Below are positions 8,340-16,930 of a stretch of 64,000 nt of DNA, piece by piece. The translations under genes were made by a program, and so were the position numbers. Location of the stretch: positions 926,001 through 990,000 of the forward strand of contig NZ_CP074373.1 of NCBI RefSeq assembly GCF_021560035.1, read 5' to 3'. Numbering within the stretch: position 1 is the stretch's first letter; the number at the start of each line of letters is the position of its first letter. The stretch comes from Virgibacillus sp. NKC19-16 (GTDB lineage: Bacteria > Bacillota > Bacilli > Bacillales > Amphibacillaceae). The notes beneath the pieces were generated by a model. The model did no database searches. It was not told the DNA's origin and saw only the letters and a program-made list of their open reading frames with translations.

Positions 8340-9392
8340 ATGCAACATATATATAGCGATATTATCCAATTTCGAGGAAGTCACTATGATTTTGGCTATA
8401 TGCAGGGGGAATTATTAAAGGGTTCTATTACAATTACAAATCGTAGGAAGCAATGGCAAATCAGAAAGCAGCGTTTTTCCATTAGTGAGAATGAAGTAAA
8501 ACGAGCGATTTTACCGTTTGCTCCGGGGATTTGGGATGAGCTTATCGGCCTTCAGGATGGCCTGCAAATGCCGATGGAAGAGGTTTTAAAAGAATTTGGT
8601 GGATATCGGCTTGACTATGTTAAGAGTGGATGTTCTATTTTCACAGACTCTAATTATATGATTCGAAATTATGATTTTCATCCAAGAACATATGAGGGAC
8701 GTTATACGATTTTTCAACCGAAGGATCAGGGCTATGCTGTTATCGGTCCATCCCAGCGGATTACAGGGCGGATGGACGGGATGAATGAGAAAGGGCTCGC
8801 GATGGGCTATAATTTTATCCACCGGAGGAAACCTGGTGAGGGGTTTATCTGTAACATGATTGGGCGAATGATCCTGGAAAACTGCGCTAATGTTTTTGAG
8901 GCAATTTCGCTCCTGAAGGAAATACCGCATCGCCACTCATTCAGTTATGTCGTATTAGATGAAAACGAGGAAACATATGTCATTGAAGCGACACCAAGAG
9001 GAGTGGAAGTTCGTCAGTCAAATGTCTGTACCAATCACTTCGAAGTATTAAAAGAAGAAAATCGTCATCATTTAGATGATTCATATAAACGAGTAGAAGC
9101 TATCAGGCAGCAGCAAAGCAAGGCTACGGACGAATACCAAGCATTTCGGATGATGAATGATACAGATAGAGGTATTTTTTCCGATAAATATAAGAACTGG
9201 GCAGGAACTATTCATACATCTGCTTATTTTCCGAAGCAACGGAAAGCATGGTTTGCTTTAGGTGGTGACCGTAAGCCGGTTATTTTTGATTTTGACAGGT
9301 GGCTTCGTGGGGAGCGAATTACAACAACGCGCATCTTAGGTGAGGTTGATACTGATCTGGCATTCGGACACATGGATGAAGTTGTACGATAG
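8340..9392 (+). CDS. C45-type acyltransferase/amidohydrolase (AAT-like)
   Basis: The 350-residue product belongs to the C45 group of N-terminal nucleophile hydrolases, named after fungal acyl-CoA:6-aminopenicillanic acid acyltransferase. These enzymes cut themselves in front of a cysteine. Here Cys98 in KSGCSIF is the likely nucleophile, followed by the family marker MIRNYDFHP and the later GYNFIHRR. Bacterial members mostly act on linear amides or conjugated amino acids; penicillin chemistry should not be assumed. GATGAGG precedes the ATG. Single gene with no helpful neighbours. Confidence 0.8.
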   Translation: MQHIYSDIIQFRGSHYDFGYMQGELLKGSITITNRRKQWQIRKQRFSISENEVKRAILPFAPGIWDELIGLQDGLQMPMEEVLKEFGGYRLDYVKSGCSIFTDSNYMIRNYDFHPRTYEGRYTIFQPKDQGYAVIGPSQRITGRMDGMNEKGLAMGYNFIHRRKPGEGFICNMIGRMILENCANVFEAISLLKEIPHRHSFSYVVLDENEETYVIEATPRGVEVRQSNVCTNHFEVLKEENRHHLDDSYKRVEAIRQQQSKATDEYQAFRMMNDTDRGIFSDKYKNWAGTIHTSAYFPKQRKAWFALGGDRKPVIFDFDRWLRGERITTTRILGEVDTDLAFGHMDEVVR

Positions 9393-9548
9393 GCTTTCGG
9401 ATAAATTGAACTGATTTCTGATTATTTTAAGGTTTAAAACGTATACTAGTAAGGGAAACTATCTATATGCAGAACTTCATTTTCAGCAGTAATAAAAGTA
9501 TATCCATATTTCTTACTGCATATTGCAACTAAGGCTGTCACCGAAAGG

Positions 9549-9570
9549 CTTGGTGGCAACCAAGTTTTCT
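9549..9570 (+). terminator. Weak terminator-like hairpin
   Basis: CTTGG pairs with CCAAG around a six-base loop and TTTTCT follows. The stem is only five pairs, so this is tentative. Nothing else in 9393-9616 looks like a gene. Confidence 0.3.
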
Positions 9571-9616
9571 AATAAATGCAGTTATAAAATTACAAGGTTA
9601 TATAGGAGGTAATTTA

Positions 9617-10288
9617 ATGAAACTTTATCAGGTAAGAAAAGGGCAATTTGTGTTTTATAATAATGAATTGCACAAAGTGTATTCTGTAAAACCCGTGTTT
9701 AGAAAATCGATTCATCTATATCGATTGAAGGATATGCAGCAATTTTTGACAAGAGCTGCTGACATTGAATTGTATAGACCTCAGCATAATGACACATTTA
9801 TCTTTTATGGAAAGCGGTATACAATTAATAAAGATTTGAGGCCAGAGCCAGGTGATTATATTCTAATCATAAAACCAACGCCGGATTTTCTGGATCATTA
9901 CTCCCTTAATGAGATTGAGAAAGTAGAGAGTATTGAAGATGGAAATGTAGTCACAACAAAAGATAATGGTGTAAAACATAGTGAATATGTTGTTATGGTT
10001 CCTGGAAAGTCAGATGCCAGCCAGGAAATTGCCTATCGTGATAAAAACCTGGTGCCGGAAGCACAGCAAATTGAAGATGAGTCCATTACTTATTTATCAG
10101 AGAAAGATAATACATTAAAACCGGTAGTAGGCGATATCTATATTGATGTCAGAAATGATACAAAAGCAATGATTGTTGCAATGACAGAGGATGAAGTTGT
10201 ATTTGGACATGGAGTCCGTGTCCATGTTGCAGAGCTACTGGATGAAAATAATTTTACACTTGTGTACCGTTTTGAAGAAGATTTATAA
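9617..10288 (+). CDS. Conserved hypothetical protein
   Basis: I do not recognise this 223-residue protein. It is soluble, acidic towards the C-terminus and rich in beta-strand-like segments (GQFVFYNNELHKVYSV, DTFIFYGKRYTI, GDIYIDVRNDTKAMIVAM). Two copies of a short pattern, in which a G-x-F/Y strand is followed by a turn and a second strand, hint at small repeated beta folds. The ATG has a good GGAGG site seven bases upstream and a terminator follows, so it is very likely a real single-gene unit. Confidence 0.75.
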   Translation: MKLYQVRKGQFVFYNNELHKVYSVKPVFRKSIHLYRLKDMQQFLTRAADIELYRPQHNDTFIFYGKRYTINKDLRPEPGDYILIIKPTPDFLDHYSLNEIEKVESIEDGNVVTTKDNGVKHSEYVVMVPGKSDASQEIAYRDKNLVPEAQQIEDESITYLSEKDNTLKPVVGDIYIDVRNDTKAMIVAMTEDEVVFGHGVRVHVAELLDENNFTLVYRFEEDL

Positions 10289-10294
10289 GCAATG

Positions 10295-10327
10295 AAATCC
10301 CAGCTGAAATTTACGGCTGGGATTTTT
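10295..10327 (+). terminator. Terminator after the 223-residue hypothetical gene
   Basis: AAATCCCAGC pairs with GCTGGGATTT, followed by T residues, just downstream of the stop codon. Confidence 0.8.
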
Positions 10328-10331
10328 GATT

Positions 10332-10805
10332 TAGGCTCTTTTCGTAAGTATGGTTGGTATTTAAAATCTTCGTAGTTGATGTAGAAGACGAAGCAGTTAC
10401 TGTTTGCTATAATCACCGTTCGGGTCAGCGAAGGGCGGATGCTTTCCGCGGGCACGGCCTCAGCCCCTCGAGAAAACCACTCTCAGGTCTTCGGACACGT
10501 GCTATTCCCGCAGGAGTCACCGCCCTTCGCTGACCCGAACTGGTGAGATGGTTTGAATACTGATTACTAATGCAATTTAGCGGCAAAAACCGGAACACTC
10601 AGCGGAGGAAACACATGTAGACTCCTGCGGGAGGAAAGGCCTAGGCGAGACCCGGAGTGCGTAGCACGAGGGGGCTCACCAGCCGCCCTAAGGTGCGCGA
10701 AATGTGTTTCCGGAGCGAAGTCTAAGCACCCAACTATCATTAGAATTTTCATTATGTCGTCTTTTATATCTTTTGTGTCAAAAGCCACAATTTAGAAAAC
10801 AGTCT
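10332..10805. mobile_element. MITE-like repeat element with two GC-rich hairpins
   Basis: The ends resemble those of three other elements in this window: the left end reads like the left end at 35471, and the right end (TTTTGTGTCAAAAGCCACAA then TTTAGAAAACAG) like the right end at 35898. Two hairpin modules lie inside. The first has perfect 21-bp arms at 10418-10438 and 10520-10540. The second has 10-bp arms at 10607-10616 and 10702-10711. There is no transposase gene. It fills the whole 550-bp gap before the CoA-disulfide reductase gene; I see no gene here. Confidence 0.7.
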
Positions 10806-10838
10806 TGATTGATTAAACCAACTTTTTAACGATTTTGT

Positions 10839-12179
10839 TCAATCAATCATCGCTGATGCTTTATAACCAAGAACATTAACAGGATCCTTTGGACTAGAAT
10901 AAGGAGGTGCGTAGGCAAGTTCCAATTCAGGCAGATCCCTTGCAGTTAGTTTGGCTGTGATGGCTGTTGTCAGCACTGCAAGCCGTTTATCGACCCCGTC
11001 AAATCCGACGACATGCGCTCCATATAGACTTCCTGTTTTATCATTAAATAAAATTTTCAACCAGAGCTTATCAGATCCGGGATAGTATCCGGCATGAGAA
11101 TAAGATTGTAATGTAGCTTCTTTAAATGTATACCCTAAATTTTTCAAAGTGGCACTGTTATGTCCTGTTGCTCCAACGGTTAGGTCAAACACCTTTAAAA
11201 TAGACGATCCGAGCGTCCCTTTATATGGAATGTTTTCACCACTGAGATGACTGGCGATAATAAAAGCTTGTCTGTGTGCCGGCCATGCAAGAGCTGTATG
11301 TCTTGGTGTTTGTGCAATTAAATCCTTTGTTTCAACAGCATCACCTAACGCATAAATATCCGGATCAGTCGTCTGCATGTATTCACTTACAGAGATGGCG
11401 CCTGTATTTCCGAGTTTTAAGGATGCATCAATAGCAAGACGCGTATTTGGTTTAACTCCTGTTGCCATGATTGTCATATCTGCATGTAAGGAATTTCCGC
11501 TGTTAAGCTGGATCGTTTTCCCTTCATTAGAATAGCCGGCCAGCCCATCGTCTAAAATTAGCTTAACACCTTTTTCGTTTAGGTGGTCTTCAATGATAGC
11601 AGCCATATTTTTATCGACTGATTTCATTACCTGGTCAGATCTATCAATGATCGTACAATCCAATCCTAAGGCATGCAGATTTTCGACCATTTCCAAACCA
11701 ATAAAACCAGCTCCGATGATTGCTGCGGTCTTTGGCTGATTAGTTTTGATATAATTGTGTATTTCATCCATGTCTGGAACCGTATGCAAGGAAAATATAC
11801 AAGCTTCATTTCTTCCTGTCACGTTTGGAACGACGGCTGATGCGCCTGGTGCTAGGATTAGTTTGTCATAAGTTTCTTTGTATATATCTGATTCATTTCT
11901 TACCTGAATTTGTTTGTTTTGGCGGTCAATACTTGTAACTTCAGATCCTGTTCTTATTGTGACATCATATTTTTCACTAAATGTAGATGCAGGTATTAAT
12001 AAATCATCTCTACTTTCGACGACTTTTCCAATATAATAGGGCATCCCGCAATTAGAGAAAGAGATATGATCACCTTTATCAAACATAATAATTTCAGATT
12101 CCTTATCATTCCTGCGAATTTGAGCCGCAACAGTTGCTCCACCGCCAACTCCACCGACAATTAAAATTTTTTGTGCCAT
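10839..12179 (-). CDS. cdr: CoA-disulfide reductase
   Basis: The enzyme is a flavoprotein that uses NAD(P)H to reduce CoA disulfide and so keeps coenzyme A, the main thiol of many Firmicutes, in its free form. The product has 446 residues. FAD-binding GGVGGGA lies at 9-15, and the single redox cysteine is in FSNCGMPYYIG (Cys44), which is diagnostic for CoADR and NADH oxidase relatives. The second nucleotide fold is AAIIGAGFIGLE. The C-terminal ELAYAPPYSSPKDPVN is typical of the family. A rhodanese domain is absent, so it is the short form. GGAGCG precedes the ATG. Confidence 0.9.
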   Translation of the reverse strand: MAQKILIVGGVGGGATVAAQIRRNDKESEIIMFDKGDHISFSNCGMPYYIGKVVESRDDLLIPASTFSEKYDVTIRTGSEVTSIDRQNKQIQVRNESDIYKETYDKLILAPGASAVVPNVTGRNEACIFSLHTVPDMDEIHNYIKTNQPKTAAIIGAGFIGLEMVENLHALGLDCTIIDRSDQVMKSVDKNMAAIIEDHLNEKGVKLILDDGLAGYSNEGKTIQLNSGNSLHADMTIMATGVKPNTRLAIDASLKLGNTGAISVSEYMQTTDPDIYALGDAVETKDLIAQTPRHTALAWPAHRQAFIIASHLSGENIPYKGTLGSSILKVFDLTVGATGHNSATLKNLGYTFKEATLQSYSHAGYYPGSDKLWLKILFNDKTGSLYGAHVVGFDGVDKRLAVLTTAITAKLTARDLPELELAYAPPYSSPKDPVNVLGYKASAMID

Positions 12180-12270
12180 CTAATTCGCTCCTTATTCTAA
12201 CGTAGTATTTATACCAAATAAAGGAAATCGACTCTACCGCCAATTTCCACCAATCCGACATCTTTTCTAT

Positions 12271-12450
12271 AGGCTGTTTTCTAAAAAATTGTTGCTTTTG
12301 ATAAGAATGCGACGTAGTATACCGCTACGGAAATACACTACGCGCACCTTAGGGCGGCTGGTGAGCCTCCTTGTGTTGGCGCACTACGGAGTCTCACCTA
12401 GGCCTTTAGCTCCCGCAGGTAGATTTAAAGCAACAATACTTACGAAAATA
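12271..12450. mobile_element. MITE-like repeat element, one hairpin module, right arm lost
   Basis: Starts AGGCTGTTTTCTAAAAAATT and GTTGCTTTTGATAAGAATGC and ends AAAGCAACAATACTTACGAA, the two end types of the family. The GC-rich core (about 12342-12419) matches the cores at 10.63 and 35.57 kb. The left arm GGAAATACAC is present but no right arm follows the CCCGCAGG, so this copy is truncated inside. It lies between cdr and the sodium symporter gene. Confidence 0.7.
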
Positions 12451-12456
12451 TCCTTC

Positions 12457-13794
12457 CTACATTGATCCCAAGAAAACGATTATAATCGTAGCAGGAACGA
12501 CCCATCGCATAATCTGAAACCATACTTGATAAAGTCCGGGAGATAATTTATTACTATAGGAAAACTCCTCTTTTATAAGTGTTTTATCCATTCTAAAGCC
12601 AATGAATAAAGCAATTAGTAAACAGCCACCAGGAAGCAGGATGTTACTTACGAGATAGTCAGTTGCGTCAAATACGGTTAAACCGAAAATGGTAAAATCC
12701 GCTAAGACATTTGATGACAATGCTGCTGGGATTCCTGCAATAAAAACAATCATACCAGCTACGGCAGCGACTTTTCTTCGAGATCGTTGTTTTTTTTCTG
12801 TGAAAGCAGAAGTGATAATTTCCAGCATGCTGAATGACGATGTCAGTATCGCAAATAAGAATAACAAAAGAAACAGACTTAGGAAGACCTCACCAAATGG
12901 CATCTGTGCAAAAGCCTCCGGTAAAACCATGAACAGTAATCCAGGTCCTTCCGTTGGTTCAAGCCCAAACGCGAATACAACAGGGAATATAGCTAAACCG
13001 GCTAGCAGTGAAACGAATATGTTCATAATCGACACAGACCCTGCGGACATTGGAAGACTGATATCTTTATTTAAATAAGAGCTGTAGGTGACCATCACCG
13101 AGAATCCGACAGCTAAGGAAAAAAAGGATTGCCCAAGTGCATACAGAACACCTTCACCAGTAATTTGTGAAAAGTCCGGCTGCAGGAAAAATGATAATCC
13201 TCCCATAGCACCTTCAAAGGTTAACGCACGAATGACGAGAATAATGAAAAAGACAAATAATAAGGGCATTAATACTTTACTTGCCTTCTCAATCCCATTT
13301 TTGATCCCAAATGAAACAACGATTATGTTAATGATTATAAATAACGCGAGACCGAAAATCACGATCAACGGATTTCCAGTAATCGTCGCAAATAATGCTT
13401 CATAATCGGTGTTGTCCTGAATGACCATCCCAGGAATGGACATAGCGCTGTAAATTAACACCCAGCCGCCTACCACACTATAGAAGGACATAAGGAGGAA
13501 TGCACCGACAACACCCCAGCGTCCGATAATGGATGACCAGCCACTTTTAGGTGCAAGCGTTTTATAGGCACTGACCGCTTCCTTTTGTGATCCTCTGCCG
13601 ATAATGAATTCGGCAAGTAAAATAGGCAGTCCAATAATAACCGTAAATAAAATAAATAGCAGGAAAAAAGCACCGCCACCGTTCATTCCCGTCATATAAG
13701 GGAACTTCCATATAGCACCAAGGCCGATTGCAGCCCCTGCGGATGATAAAATAAAGCCAAGCTTTGTGGCCCATTGATCGTTTTTAGCTGGCAT
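12457..13794 (-). CDS. Neurotransmitter:sodium symporter family transporter
   Basis: NSS proteins (LeuT, MhsT) take up amino acids with sodium. The 445-residue product starts with the family pattern: WATKLGFILSSAGAAIGLGAIWKFPYMTG holds the unwound TM1 and the sodium site. About 11 hydrophobic segments follow, the usual bacterial number. I chose the ATG at 13794 because AAAGGAAG lies seven bases upstream; a longer frame to 13839 adds a basic stretch unlike the family. The gene lies directly downstream of, and in the same direction as, kynU-kynB-kynA, so tryptophan or kynurenine is a reasonable guess for its substrate. That is inference only. Confidence 0.92.
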   Translation of the reverse strand: MPAKNDQWATKLGFILSSAGAAIGLGAIWKFPYMTGMNGGGAFFLLFILFTVIIGLPILLAEFIIGRGSQKEAVSAYKTLAPKSGWSSIIGRWGVVGAFLLMSFYSVVGGWVLIYSAMSIPGMVIQDNTDYEALFATITGNPLIVIFGLALFIIINIIVVSFGIKNGIEKASKVLMPLLFVFFIILVIRALTFEGAMGGLSFFLQPDFSQITGEGVLYALGQSFFSLAVGFSVMVTYSSYLNKDISLPMSAGSVSIMNIFVSLLAGLAIFPVVFAFGLEPTEGPGLLFMVLPEAFAQMPFGEVFLSLFLLLFLFAILTSSFSMLEIITSAFTEKKQRSRRKVAAVAGMIVFIAGIPAALSSNVLADFTIFGLTVFDATDYLVSNILLPGGCLLIALFIGFRMDKTLIKEEFSYSNKLSPGLYQVWFQIMRWVVPATIIIVFLGSM

Positions 13795-13877
13795 TGTACG
13801 ACTTCCTTTCTGATATACCTTTTTTGATTTGTTGGACAAATTTTATTGACCTTTCGACTAGAAGTCAAGTCTTACTT

Positions 13878-14726
13878 CTACATTTCTGTTCGAATATCCC
13901 ATAATTCCGGGAAAAAATAATGGTCCAGTACGTTCTTTAAATAGCCAACGCCAGAAGACCCGCCAGTTCCCGTTTTATGGCCGATAATTCGTTCTACGGT
14001 TTTCATATGTTTAAAGCGCCATTGCTGAAATGAATCTTCAATATCCACCAGTTTTTCTGCCAACTGGTATAGTTCCCAGTATTGATCGACGTTTTTATAA
14101 ACAGTAAGCCAGGCCTGTTCAACAGATGCATCCTTCTCATATGTTTTTGAAAAATCACGCTTTAAAATGGCTTCATTAATCGGAAAGCCAACTCCAGCCA
14201 GTGTTTCAATTGCAACATCATAAAGCCCTGGGGATTGGTATGCCTTTTCTAACATGGCATAAATCTCTGGATCCTTTTCATAGATCTTCAGGATAAAAGA
14301 TGTTTTATAGCCAAGTACAAATTCTACAAGTCTGTATTGATAGGACTGAAAGCCAGATGCATTGCCTAATTTCCCACGGAATTCCATGTATTCTGCTGGA
14401 GTCAACGTTGATAAAACGTCCCATGCTTGAATCATCTGTCGTTGGATATTAGAAACACGTGCCAGCATTTTAAAGGAAGCTTGCAGATCACCTTGTTGAA
14501 TAGCAGTGATGGCACCCTGTATTTCATGAATGGTTAGTTTGAGCCAAAGCTCGCTGACATGATGAATGATAATGAATAACATTTCATCATGATGGCCGGA
14601 TAACCTTTTTTGACTCGATAATAAAGTATCAAGCTGCAGATAGTCGCCATAGGTCATTTTTTCAATGAAGTCAGTATGGATGCCTTCTTCTGATTTAAAT
14701 GTATCACTAGTATACTTATCTGTCAT
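13878..14726 (-). CDS. kynA: Tryptophan 2,3-dioxygenase
   Basis: This heme enzyme opens the indole ring of L-tryptophan to N-formylkynurenine, the first step of the kynurenine route. The 282-residue product is the usual bacterial length and shows the family motifs [31 protein letters not shown] (heme pocket) and [11 protein letters not shown] near the C-terminus. Its ATG overlaps the kynB stop by four bases (ATGA), which couples translation. It is the last of the three kyn genes although it acts first. Confidence 0.96.
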   Translation of the reverse strand: MTDKYTSDTFKSEEGIHTDFIEKMTYGDYLQLDTLLSSQKRLSGHHDEMLFIIIHHVSELWLKLTIHEIQGAITAIQQGDLQASFKMLARVSNIQRQMIQAWDVLSTLTPAEYMEFRGKLGNASGFQSYQYRLVEFVLGYKTSFILKIYEKDPEIYAMLEKAYQSPGLYDVAIETLAGVGFPINEAILKRDFSKTYEKDASVEQAWLTVYKNVDQYWELYQLAEKLVDIEDSFQQWRFKHMKTVERIIGHKTGTGGSSGVGYLKNVLDHYFFPELWDIRTEM

Positions 14727-15364
14727 GATTCATTCTCCTCATTGATGGGACGTAAAACTGCACGAACCGGGCTGCCGTCAGCACCGTGAATGGCCAGTGG
14801 CAGTGCGACTAATTCATAAAGACCTTCCTCTACACGATCGAGCATAATATTTTCTAAAATATTAATACCATTTCTGTAAAGTGCATGATGTGTCTCTAGC
14901 TCTTTACTGTCGGGGGCGTCGACCGATGGTATATCAACACCTAATAATGCTACGCCTTTTTCCTGTAAAAAGGCTGCGATATCAGGATCGAGATTTGGTA
15001 TTTGATCCGGAAAATGTTTCGGGTTATTCGGTAGGGAGGTGCGTAATAAAACTCGGGGTACATTCTCCCATTCAAATTCCTGTAAGACTGCTGCAGTTAT
15101 TTTATCTGTATGACTTACATCGATGACAATTGCCTTTCCGATATACAAGTCCAGATCCAGCTGTTCTACTGTCTTTCCTGCTGAGTCATAATGAAATGGT
15201 GCATCGATATGTGTGCCAATATGTAAGCTTGTTGTCATTTGCCCGATATTAGCAGGGCCAGTTTCTTCTTTTGTGAACGTAGGTGAATAGGAGAAGGGAG
15301 TATCTCCTGGAAATTGTGCGATTTCATTTGTTAGCGACTGAGAAATATCTATCCAATTTGACAT
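14723..15364 (-). CDS. kynB: Kynurenine formamidase
   Basis: The enzyme removes formate from N-formylkynurenine. The 213-residue product is of the cyclase-like, metal-dependent KynB type, with metal ligands in [11 protein letters not shown] (His48, His52, Asp54, His58). It overlaps kynU by one base (TAATG) and kynA by four. Tight packing and order kynU-kynB-kynA match kyn operons of other Bacillus. Confidence 0.96.
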   Translation of the reverse strand: MSNWIDISQSLTNEIAQFPGDTPFSYSPTFTKEETGPANIGQMTTSLHIGTHIDAPFHYDSAGKTVEQLDLDLYIGKAIVIDVSHTDKITAAVLQEFEWENVPRVLLRTSLPNNPKHFPDQIPNLDPDIAAFLQEKGVALLGVDIPSVDAPDSKELETHHALYRNGINILENIMLDRVEEGLYELVALPLAIHGADGSPVRAVLRPINEENES

Positions 15365-16635
15365 TATGCGATTACACCTCGTTTATTTTCATATTTTTTA
15401 TAGCGTTCTTCATCCATGATGGTTTTTAAAATTTGTACCATTTGCCAGACCTCTTCAAATGTATTGTATAAGGCGACAGGTGCTAGACGTATGCCATTCG
15501 GATTACGAAAATCCGGGATGACTTTATCTGCTTTTAATGCCCTGCAAATACGAGCAGCTTCCGGATGTTTCAAATAAACATGGCCCGCGCGCATGCTCTC
15601 ATCTTTTGGGTTCGCAATTGTAAAATTGTAATCGGTTAGTTTGGTTTCAATCAATTCCATTAAATAATTCGTCAATTGGAGCGATTTTTGGCGGATGTGA
15701 TTTATCCCTGCTTCCTGGAACATTTCCAGAGATCCGAGTAACGGCGCGGCACTTAATACATGCGGTGTGCCAATTTGGTATGCTCCCACGTCGCCAGCTG
15801 GTGTAAGGGTGTGCTCCATATCGAATTGCTTTTCTTTGGATGAGCTAAACCAACCAGCAAGTCCCGGTTCGTTGCCAAAGTGTTTCTCATTCATATACAA
15901 TCCCCCAACACTGCCGGGACCTCCGTTCAAATGCTTATACGTACACCAGAAAGCAAAGTCGACGTCCCAATCGGATAATTGATGAGGAATAGATCCAATC
16001 GAATGGCATAAATCAAAGCCAATTAGGATGCCGCGTTTATGCGCTTCCCTTGTTAGTTTTTCCATATCTAAAATTTGACCACTTCGATAGAGTACGCCTG
16101 GCAGAATAATGAGCGCAATGTCATTCGTCATCGCATCAATAATGTCTTGCGTTTTGAGCGTGTTTTCATCATTGCTTTTCACCTGAATTAAATGGTCTAC
16201 CGGATTGAGATTATGTAGTCTCAATTGGCTTTTTAATGCATAGATATCTGAAGGGAAGTTCAATTCATCTGCAAGGATTTTTGTTTTATTTCCTTCAGGT
16301 TGGAAAAAGCTTGCAACAAGCTGATGCAGATTAGTTGTTGTCGACCCTGTTACGATAACCTCTTCTGGTTTAGCTCCAACTAAAGGTGCGGACATTTTTC
16401 CAAGCTTTTGGGATAAGTAAAACCAGGGATGCTTTCCCTCTGTCCATCCATCGATTGCATAGGTCTTCCAGGCATTCATCAGTGTATTTACAGTCGTTTC
16501 AGCCCGTTTAGACATAAGTCCTAATGAATTACCGTCAAAATAAATCGTGTCGTTCGGAATATAAAATTCGTTTCGAAAGTTTTTTAGATTGTCTTGCTGA
16601 TCTAAATGTTGTGCATAGCTTTTATCGGTCTTCAT
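15364..16635 (-). CDS. kynU: Kynureninase
   Basis: This PLP enzyme splits kynurenine to anthranilate and alanine. The product has 423 residues. The PLP lysine is Lys234 in [12 protein letters not shown], preceded by the cofactor aspartate in GFDLCHSIG. The ATG is preceded by AGAGGTG. It is the promoter-proximal gene of the kyn operon. No anthranilate-degrading or quinolinate genes are nearby, so the operon should release anthranilate for excretion or for tryptophan resynthesis. Confidence 0.96.
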   Translation of the reverse strand: MKTDKSYAQHLDQQDNLKNFRNEFYIPNDTIYFDGNSLGLMSKRAETTVNTLMNAWKTYAIDGWTEGKHPWFYLSQKLGKMSAPLVGAKPEEVIVTGSTTTNLHQLVASFFQPEGNKTKILADELNFPSDIYALKSQLRLHNLNPVDHLIQVKSNDENTLKTQDIIDAMTNDIALIILPGVLYRSGQILDMEKLTREAHKRGILIGFDLCHSIGSIPHQLSDWDVDFAFWCTYKHLNGGPGSVGGLYMNEKHFGNEPGLAGWFSSSKEKQFDMEHTLTPAGDVGAYQIGTPHVLSAAPLLGSLEMFQEAGINHIRQKSLQLTNYLMELIETKLTDYNFTIANPKDESMRAGHVYLKHPEAARICRALKADKVIPDFRNPNGIRLAPVALYNTFEEVWQMVQILKTIMDEERYKKYENKRGVIA

Positions 16636-16697
16636 TGCAGTACACCTCTTTTTGTATAGGTAGTTTCATTTTAACAAACGAAGTTAATTTTGTATGT

Positions 16698-16826
16698 GAA
16701 AGTCTAAAAGTTATTGTTTTTGACACAAAAGATAGAGAATACGACGTAGTGACAATTCTTATTGCACATTACGTCGTCTTTTATATCAACAGCGAAGATT
16801 TAAAAGCAAAAATACTTATGAGAAAT
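16698..16826. mobile_element. Short MITE-like element without GC-rich core
   Basis: The left end (TCTAAAAGTTATTGTTTTTG then ACACAAAAG) and right end (ATCAACAGCGAAGATTTAAA then AGCAAAAATACTTATGAG) match the other elements. Inside is only a small inverted repeat (ACGACGTAGTG with CATTACGTCGT). It looks like the bare form of the family. It sits between the kynU promoter region and the aminotransferase promoter; no gene is seen there. Confidence 0.6.
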
Positions 16827-16850
16827 AATACAGTTATCACTTTAATAATA

Positions 16851-16879
16851 TTGCAAATTATAAAATATGGGTATATACT
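16851..16879 (+). promoter_or_regulatory. SigA-type promoter of the lysine-degradation operon
   Basis: TTGCAA at 16851-16856 and TATACT at 16874-16879 are exactly 17 bp apart. Transcription would begin near 16886, about 45 bases before the first gene. Confidence 0.7.
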
Positions 16880-16902
16880 ATTGTTAGATATATAAAATGA
16901 CG

Positions 16903-16917
16903 TTTCAATTATTGAAA
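16903..16917. promoter_or_regulatory. Perfect palindrome, candidate operator
   Basis: TTTCAATTATTGAAA is a perfect palindrome about a central T. It lies just downstream of the promoter and directly before the ribosome binding site, a good place for a repressor roadblock. The IclR-type regulator encoded in the same operon is the obvious candidate to bind it; this is inference. Confidence 0.5.
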
Positions 16918-16930
16918 TAGGGGGATGGGA

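Noticed and set aside
10332-10805. Decayed insertion sequence with transposase remnants
   Set aside because: No frame in the element resembles a transposase; only ends and hairpins are present.
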